64,000 nucleotides of DNA from Flagellimonas meishanensis (GTDB lineage Bacteria; Bacteroidota; Bacteroidia; Flavobacteriales; Flavobacteriaceae). Under the pieces are notes generated by a model that saw nothing but the letters and a program-made list of their open reading frames with translations, had not been told where the DNA came from and searched no databases. Of this stretch, positions 58,354 through 64,000 are shown one piece after another (position 1 is the stretch's first letter; each line of letters begins with the position of its first letter). Location: NCBI RefSeq assembly GCF_019880545.1, contig NZ_JAINVW010000003.1, positions 434,001 through 498,000 on the forward strand. The letters are read 5' to 3'. The position numbers and the translations under genes were made by a program.

Positions 58354-60759
58354 ATGAACAGTAAATCACATCTAAACCCGGCAACCAAGACCATCGTTTG
58401 GTTGCTAAGGGCCTTTTTTCTTGGAAGCATGTTGGCCATGGGCCAAACCAGCCACACCATTAGCGGAACCGTAACCGATAAAAGCAATGGGGAGACCCTG
58501 TTCGGCGCGTCCGTGTTCCTTGTAGGCACTACCATAGGGGGAGTGACCAACGAATACGGCTTTTATTCCATCACCGCTCCCGAAGGGGAGTACGTTTTCA
58601 CCATATCGTACATGGGCTACAATGATGTCACGATCAATATCAACCTGAATCAGGACATCAAAAGCGATGTGGAGATTGCCGAATTTTCCACCGAACTTGA
58701 CGAAGTTGTGGTCACTGCGGAAGAACCAGAGCGGGCCATTTTGCAAAAACCTGAGATGAGCGTGGTTAAAATGAACGTGGGAACCATTAAACAAACCCCC
58801 GTGGTTTTGGGTGAAGTGGATGTTTTAAAAGCACTTCAGCTATTGCCGGGTGTTACCAACAATGGCGAGGGTACCGGCGGTTTTCACGTTAGGGGAGGTG
58901 CACAGGACCAAAACCTGGTACTGCTCGATGAGGCCATCATCTATAACACCTCTCATATGTTTGGTTTCTTTTCGGTCTTCAATGCCGATGCAATCAAGGA
59001 CGTAAAACTTTACAAAGGAGGCATCCCGGCACGTTTTGGGGGCAGGGTATCCTCAGTTTTGGATATCCGTCAGAAAGATGGTAACAGTAAGGATTTTGGC
59101 CTGACCGGTGGCATTGGGGTCATTTCAAGCCGATTGACAGCCGAGGGCCCTGTTTTTGGGGATAAGGGTTCCTTTCTGATTGCAGGCCGTCGTTCGTATG
59201 TCGATTTGATCTTAAAAGCAGCAGGGGAGGACAACAGTGTTGCTTTTTATGACCTGAACCTGAAAACCAACTACAGTATTGACCGTAACAACAAACTGTT
59301 TTTGTCCGGTTATTTTGGACGGGATGCGTTTGATTTTGACGGAATTTTTGAAAACAGTTATGGCAATGCCTCAGGGAACTTGCGTTGGAACCATATTTTT
59401 AACGACCGTCTGTTTTCCAATCTTTCCGCCATTGTCAGTCGCTATGATTATTATCTAAATTTTGACCAAGAGGACTTTGAATGGGTTTCTTCTATCATCA
59501 ATTACAACCTGAAGTACGATTTAAAGTATTATTGGAGTGATGTGTTTTCCCTGGATTTTGGAGCTAATGGTATTTACTATGACTTTGACCCTGGACAAGT
59601 ACAACCTACCTCGCCCGACTCCCCGGTCAATCCCTTGAAATTGGACCAAAAAAGGGCACTTGAGACGGGCATCTACATGAATGCAGAGCATAAACTTACG
59701 GATAGGTTAACGGCCCAATACGGGTTGCGTTATAGTGCCTTTTCGCGCTTGGGCGGACAACCCATCACTGAATATGCGAATGCTCAACCTGTGGTGTACA
59801 ATTCCACCTTGGGCATATATGAAAGGGGAGAGGCCATTGGAGAAACGGAATTTGCAAGGGGAGACGCCATCGAAACCTTTGGCAATTTAGAGCCTCGAGT
59901 TTCATTGGCCTACCTCTTGAATGAGGATTCATCCATAAAAGCGGGCTTTTCTAGGGCCGCACAGTACATTCATTTATTGAGCAACACCTCTTCGGTAACG
60001 CCCTTGGATGTGTGGACGCCCAGTGGGCCTTTTATTGAACCGCAGTTGTCCAATCAGTATGCCTTGGGGTATTTCCGAAATTTTCTGAACAAAGCCTATT
60101 CCCTTGAGGTGGAAGGGTACTATAAAACCGTTGACAATCGCATCGATTATATTGATGGGTCAGAATTGATTGGCCAAAACACCATTGAGACTGAAATTTT
60201 AAATGGTGAAATGCGTGCCTATGGTTTGGAACTCCTGCTTCGTAAAAACGAGGGCGATTTAACAGGGTGGATTGCTTACACCCTGTCCAAATCAGAACAG
60301 CGCACTCCAGGAGGAATCGCTGGTGGCCCAGGTATCAACAACGGGGATTGGTACAACACCTTTTTCGACCGTACCCATGATGTTTCAGTTTCTGGCTCCT
60401 ATCGTTGGAACGACCAATGGAGTTTTGGCGCCAATATGATATTCCAAACGGGAAGACCGGTGACCTATCCCAATGGTCAGTACGAATATGAAGACCTATC
60501 CATCGCAAGCTACGCTCAAAGAAATTCGGATCGTTTGCCTGCCTACCATCGTGTGGATGTTTCAGCAACGTTTAAACCTAGGAGATATCAGCATAAACGC
60601 TTTAAGGGAGAATGGGTGTTGAGTATTTATAACCTATACCACAGAAAAAATGCAGCAGCAATTTCCTTTGGCCAGAATGTGGAAACCGGTGCCAACGAAG
60701 CAACCCGGACTGCCATTTTTGGCATTGTACCTTCTTTAACCTACAACTTTAAATTTTAA
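58354..60759 (+). CDS. TonB-dependent receptor with carboxypeptidase-like regulatory domain
   Basis: An 801-residue outer membrane transporter. A long signal peptide ends near residue 31 (MGQTSH), followed by a carboxypeptidase-regulatory-like domain (about 35-115, ISGTVTDKSNGE), the plug (about 125-225, GEVDVLKALQLLPGV) and a large barrel ending in the aromatic LTYNFKF. It forms a unit with the DUF4249 lipoprotein four bases downstream, a pairing typical of Bacteroidota. The substrate is unknown. ECF control distinguishes it from constitutive receptors. Confidence 0.88.
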   Translation: MNSKSHLNPATKTIVWLLRAFFLGSMLAMGQTSHTISGTVTDKSNGETLFGASVFLVGTTIGGVTNEYGFYSITAPEGEYVFTISYMGYNDVTININLNQDIKSDVEIAEFSTELDEVVVTAEEPERAILQKPEMSVVKMNVGTIKQTPVVLGEVDVLKALQLLPGVTNNGEGTGGFHVRGGAQDQNLVLLDEAIIYNTSHMFGFFSVFNADAIKDVKLYKGGIPARFGGRVSSVLDIRQKDGNSKDFGLTGGIGVISSRLTAEGPVFGDKGSFLIAGRRSYVDLILKAAGEDNSVAFYDLNLKTNYSIDRNNKLFLSGYFGRDAFDFDGIFENSYGNASGNLRWNHIFNDRLFSNLSAIVSRYDYYLNFDQEDFEWVSSIINYNLKYDLKYYWSDVFSLDFGANGIYYDFDPGQVQPTSPDSPVNPLKLDQKRALETGIYMNAEHKLTDRLTAQYGLRYSAFSRLGGQPITEYANAQPVVYNSTLGIYERGEAIGETEFARGDAIETFGNLEPRVSLAYLLNEDSSIKAGFSRAAQYIHLLSNTSSVTPLDVWTPSGPFIEPQLSNQYALGYFRNFLNKAYSLEVEGYYKTVDNRIDYIDGSELIGQNTIETEILNGEMRAYGLELLLRKNEGDLTGWIAYTLSKSEQRTPGGIAGGPGINNGDWYNTFFDRTHDVSVSGSYRWNDQWSFGANMIFQTGRPVTYPNGQYEYEDLSIASYAQRNSDRLPAYHRVDVSATFKPRRYQHKRFKGEWVLSIYNLYHRKNAAAISFGQNVETGANEATRTAIFGIVPSLTYNFKF

Positions 60760-60763
60760 AATA

Positions 60764-61609
60764 ATGAAATCAAGAATAAAGACAATATTTGCAATCCTCA
60801 CCGTATCGCTTGCTTCCTGCACCGATGTGGTGGATGTAGAAGTTCAAAACGGACCCGAACGTTTGGTTGTTGAAGCCTCCTTGGATTGGGAAAAAGGAAC
60901 AGCGGGCAATGTTCAGACCATTCGATTGCGAAAGTCGACTCCATTTTTTGACACTAAGACTACTGCAGATGTGACTGGTGCTTCCGTGGTGGTTACCAAT
61001 GACACCAGTGGTGAAACCTTTGCTTTCATGGACCAAAACAATGGAATTTATCGAACGACAAATTTCCGGCCTGTTTTGGGTCAGTCATATTCCCTTCGTA
61101 TTGAATACGATGGAGAAGTGTACACGGCACGGGAGACCATGACCCCGGTAACGGATATTACCAATGTTTTTCAAGATAGGGCCGAAGGGTTTGATGACGA
61201 AGCTTTGGAGGTGCATGTGGTATTTACCGATCCGCCCGAGGAAGGGGATAACTACCTGTTCAGATTTCAACGTGAAGGGGATTTGCTCCCTGATTTGGAG
61301 GTGGCCGAAGACGAATTTATCAATGGCAACGAAATAGATTGGTGGTACGAGATAGATGATGATAACGAAAACTTGGAGCCTTTTGAGCCAGGTGATGTGG
61401 TCAATATTGAAATGTACGGTATTTCAAGACCGTATTACGACTATATCAAGATTTTGATAGACCAATTGGGCGGTGTGGGCATATTTGAAGCCACTCCCGT
61501 AGCGGTTAAGGGCAATTGCATAAATGAAACAAACCCTGATAATTATGCTTATGGCTATTTCCGGTTGACTGAGGTGGTCAAAACCAGTTACACCTTTTTG
61601 GAAGACTAG
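60764..61609 (+). CDS. DUF4249 lipoprotein
   Basis: A 281-residue surface-type lipoprotein with lipobox LASC at about residue 19. The domain is beta-rich (RLVVEASLDWEKG, Ig-like N-terminal part; RFQREGDLLPDLE; VNIEMYGISRPYYDY), matching DUF4249, which is nearly always encoded directly after a TonB receptor. It presumably cooperates with the receptor in substrate capture. A terminator follows, closing the operon. Confidence 0.88.
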   Translation: MKSRIKTIFAILTVSLASCTDVVDVEVQNGPERLVVEASLDWEKGTAGNVQTIRLRKSTPFFDTKTTADVTGASVVVTNDTSGETFAFMDQNNGIYRTTNFRPVLGQSYSLRIEYDGEVYTARETMTPVTDITNVFQDRAEGFDDEALEVHVVFTDPPEEGDNYLFRFQREGDLLPDLEVAEDEFINGNEIDWWYEIDDDNENLEPFEPGDVVNIEMYGISRPYYDYIKILIDQLGGVGIFEATPVAVKGNCINETNPDNYAYGYFRLTEVVKTSYTFLED

Positions 61610-61632
61610 TCTTTAGGTTGGTTTGATGTGTG

Positions 61633-61669
61633 AAAGTGTCAGGTTACTAGTGCCTGGCACTTTTTTTTT
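61633..61669 (+). terminator. Terminator of the TonB receptor operon
   Basis: AAAGTGTCAGG pairs with CCTGGCACTTT (11 pairs, one G-T) around a 9-base loop, then a T-run to 61669. Confidence 0.85.
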
Positions 61670-61762
61670 GCAACAAATAAAGGAAGTAAATATTCAACCT
61701 TGGCTGCGTTAAGTTTTTTGTAAAGCCCCAGCCATTACGGCGAAATACCTTAATTTTATGTA

Positions 61763-62935
61763 ATGGCTATGAACACTAGAAAAGGATTTCGGTTTACCAC
61801 CTACGAAGCCCCGGACCAAACCCCGTTTGAAAAGCTATTTGATATTTTCCAGGAACTCATCACCCATACCTCTGGTGATTTTGATGAGGCCATCGATTGG
61901 TTGCGGGAGTTGGATAAGGAATATGAGCTCACCGATGAGGACTATACCATTGATGATTTTATCGAGGACCTGAAAGCCAAAGGATATATCCGTGAGGAGT
62001 TTGATGATGGTGGTGGGCAAATCGGCGAGGATGAAGCAGGGGAAGATGGTGATGAAGGACAGGGTAGAGGAAAAATATCGATTACCGCTAAGTTGGAGCG
62101 TGTGCTTAGGCAACGCGCCTTGGACCAGATTTTTGGAAAACTCAGGCGCAGTGGCTCGGGAAGTCACCGTACCGGAAAGTCCGGGAGGGGCGATGAACAT
62201 ACCGGGGATTTTAGGGAGTATCGTTTTGGGGATACCTTGGAACATATTTCGATGACCGAAAGCCTAAAAAATGCCCAGATCAATCATGGAATAGGGGCAT
62301 TTACTTTGGATGAAAACGATTTGGTCGTTGAGGATACAGATCATAAAGCCCAGATGAGCACCGTACTGATGATTGATATCAGCCACAGCATGATTCTGTA
62401 TGGGGAAGATAGGATAACACCGGCAAAAAAGGTGGCCATGGCGCTTGCAGAACTCATTACCACGCGATATCCAAAAGATACTTTGGACATTTTGGTTTTC
62501 GGAAACGATGCTTGGCCGATTCCCATAAAGGATTTACCGTATCTTAAAGTTGGACCATATCATACCAATACGGTAGCGGGCTTGCAATTGGCGATGGACA
62601 TGCTACGGCGCAAAAGGAACACCAACAAGCAAATCTTTATGATCACTGATGGAAAACCTTCATGCATTCGGCTTCCCAATGGTGATTATTACAAAAATAG
62701 CGTGGGATTGGATGATTATATCGTTGAAAAATGCTATACCATGGCACAACAGGCCAGAAAACTTCATATTCCCATCACCACGTTCATGATAGCACAGGAC
62801 CCCTATCTAAAACAATTTGTGCGGGAATTTACACAAGCGAACAACGGAAAGGCAATTTATACCGGGCTTAATGGCTTGGGCGAGATGCTATTTGAGGATT
62901 ACGAACAAAACAGAAGCAGAAGGATAAAAGGATAA
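61763..62935 (+). CDS. VWA domain protein paired with an AAA ATPase
   Basis: A 390-residue cytosolic protein. The N-terminal 90 residues are acidic and helical with a Gly/Asp-rich linker (EFDDGGGQIGEDEAGEDGD), then a basic segment, and a C-terminal VWA domain from about residue 195 with MIDAS motif DISHSM and MITDGKPS. Either of two near ATGs (61763, 61769) can start it. The MoxR-like ATPase starts seven bases after its stop. Such pairs act as metal-insertion or protein-remodelling chaperones; the client here is unknown. Confidence 0.82.
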   Translation: MAMNTRKGFRFTTYEAPDQTPFEKLFDIFQELITHTSGDFDEAIDWLRELDKEYELTDEDYTIDDFIEDLKAKGYIREEFDDGGGQIGEDEAGEDGDEGQGRGKISITAKLERVLRQRALDQIFGKLRRSGSGSHRTGKSGRGDEHTGDFREYRFGDTLEHISMTESLKNAQINHGIGAFTLDENDLVVEDTDHKAQMSTVLMIDISHSMILYGEDRITPAKKVAMALAELITTRYPKDTLDILVFGNDAWPIPIKDLPYLKVGPYHTNTVAGLQLAMDMLRRKRNTNKQIFMITDGKPSCIRLPNGDYYKNSVGLDDYIVEKCYTMAQQARKLHIPITTFMIAQDPYLKQFVREFTQANNGKAIYTGLNGLGEMLFEDYEQNRSRRIKG

Positions 62936-62942
62936 AATATAT

Positions 62943-64000
62943 ATGGAATTGAATCATACCAAAATAAAGACCATTGCCGATTTGAAGGCCGCTGGATATG
63001 AGAGCAGGAGCATCAAAGATGAGCTCCGTGAAAACCTTTTGGAGAAGATTTCAAAAGGGGAAGAGGTCTTTCAGGGTGTTTGGGGTTATGAAAACTCCGT
63101 TGTGCCAGAATTGGAAAGGGCGATTCTTTCCAGGCACAACATCAACCTATTGGGATTGCGTGGACAGGCCAAAACCAGGTTGGCGCGATTGATGGTTGGA
63201 TTATTGGACGAATGGATGCCCATTGTGGCCGGGTCTGAAGTGCATGACGATCCATTGAAACCCATTTCACGGTATGCCATGGAATTGATCAAGGAGCAAG
63301 GGGATGGCACTCCCATTGTCTGGATTCATCGGAACGAACGTTTTTATGAAAAACTGGCTACCCCAGATGTGACTGTGGCAGACTTGATCGGCGATGTGGA
63401 CCCCATAAAAGCCGCCAATCTAAAGTTGTCCTATGCCGATGATCGCGTCATCCATTTTGGCATGATCCCAAGGGCCAACCGTTGCATCTTTGTAATCAAT
63501 GAGCTGCCAGACCTTCAAGCAAGAATTCAAGTGGCTCTTTTTAACATACTGCAGGAAGGGGACATACAAATACGCGGATTTAAGGTTCGATTGCCTTTGG
63601 ACCTTCAATTTGTGTTCACTGCAAACCCTGAGGACTATACCAACCGGGGAAGCATCGTAACTCCATTGAAAGATAGGATTGGGTCACAAATATTGACCCA
63701 TTATCCAGACAATGTGGAAATAGCCAAAAAAATCACCAAGCAGGAAGCCCGACTGGACCAGAGGCAATCCGATAAGATTTATGTGCCTGACATGACCATG
63801 GATTTATTGGAGCAGATAAGTTTTGAGGCCCGAAAGAGTGAATATGTGGATGCAAAAAGTGGGGTCAGTGCCCGAATGAGCATCACGGCTTTCGAAAACC
63901 TGCTGAGCACCGCCGAACGACGGGCGATAGTTACCCGGGACAATAAGACTACTGTCCGGCTAAGCGATTTTATGGGGGTTATCCCCTCAATTACCGGGAA
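62943..64000 (+). CDS. MoxR / magnesium-chelatase-like AAA ATPase, truncated by window edge
   Basis: The first 352 codons are present and the gene runs off the right edge. A helical N-terminal part is followed by Walker A near residue 80 (GLRGQAKTR), a Walker-B-like segment IFVINELPD and sensor FVFTANPEDYTNRG. These fit the RavA/MoxR or magnesium chelatase I group of AAA+ ATPases. The VWA protein directly upstream is its expected partner. Substrate not visible. An ATG 62943 start is the only sensible one. Confidence 0.85.
   Translation, partial: MELNHTKIKTIADLKAAGYESRSIKDELRENLLEKISKGEEVFQGVWGYENSVVPELERAILSRHNINLLGLRGQAKTRLARLMVGLLDEWMPIVAGSEVHDDPLKPISRYAMELIKEQGDGTPIVWIHRNERFYEKLATPDVTVADLIGDVDPIKAANLKLSYADDRVIHFGMIPRANRCIFVINELPDLQARIQVALFNILQEGDIQIRGFKVRLPLDLQFVFTANPEDYTNRGSIVTPLKDRIGSQILTHYPDNVEIAKKITKQEARLDQRQSDKIYVPDMTMDLLEQISFEARKSEYVDAKSGVSARMSITAFENLLSTAERRAIVTRDNKTTVRLSDFMGVIPSITG

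Overview
The window reads as a conserved chromosomal stretch from a marine-type member of the Flavobacteriaceae (Bacteroidota), probably close to Muricauda/Allomuricauda. The evidence is the gene content: the type IX secretion regulator PorX, an LpxC-FabZ fusion, LuxC-like acyl-CoA reductase beside serC/serA, a HisIE fusion, DUF4249, and many short SCxxx lipoproteins. Upstream regions repeatedly carry the Bacteroidota -7 promoter box TAnnTTTG. I see no transposase, integrase, CRISPR array, rRNA or tRNA.

Layout. 1-4040: a cut-off serine carboxypeptidase, a PhoX-like lipoprotein with a collagen-like linker, and a di-heme peroxidase lipoprotein. 4260-7330: TIGR02757 protein, LolD-type ATPase, MsrA, FolE and a small membrane protein. 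7393-10797 (minus): a ZnuD-like TonB receptor between a small Cys/His protein and a lipoprotein, probably a metal-uptake operon. 10852-16392: small envelope proteins, serine biosynthesis (serC-serA), acyl-CoA reductase and a divergent ferredoxin. 16533-24589: YchF, topoisomerase IV (parE-parC), a sterol-desaturase-type enzyme, TerC and a small lipoprotein. 24629-27871: an XRE repressor facing an M14 peptidase across a cluster of TTACAnnTGTAA sites, then an Lrp-type regulator and DinB. 27969-34814: aroB, proline dehydrogenase, alanine dehydrogenase, tsaE and porX. 34851-42610: HD hydrolase, the lipid A genes lpxD, lpxC-fabZ and lpxA, then efp, a second lpxD-like gene, sucD and fabG. 42616-45477: a membrane VWA protein and a prohibitin-type SPFH protein.

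45508-54346 is a complete histidine operon (hisG, D, C, B, H, A, F, IE) with two GNAT genes and one DinB gene inserted. It is preceded by a 17-codon leader peptide with three consecutive His codons. The end of that leader ORF can pair with the 5' arm of a terminator hairpin, which gives a complete ribosome-dependent attenuator visible in the sequence.

54356-61609 is an envelope-response cluster: a GIN-domain lipoprotein, a small beta-barrel protein, a DUF4097-like protein, an anti-sigma-like protein, an ECF sigma factor, and a divergent TonB receptor with a DUF4249 lipoprotein. Three sites of the form TGCAACC-N15-TGTCT lie in front of the sigma operon, the beta-barrel gene and the TonB receptor, which suggests a local autoregulated ECF regulon. 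The window ends in a VWA protein and a truncated MoxR-like AAA ATPase. The three regulatory circuits (his attenuator, ECF sites, XRE operators) are the parts most worth checking.
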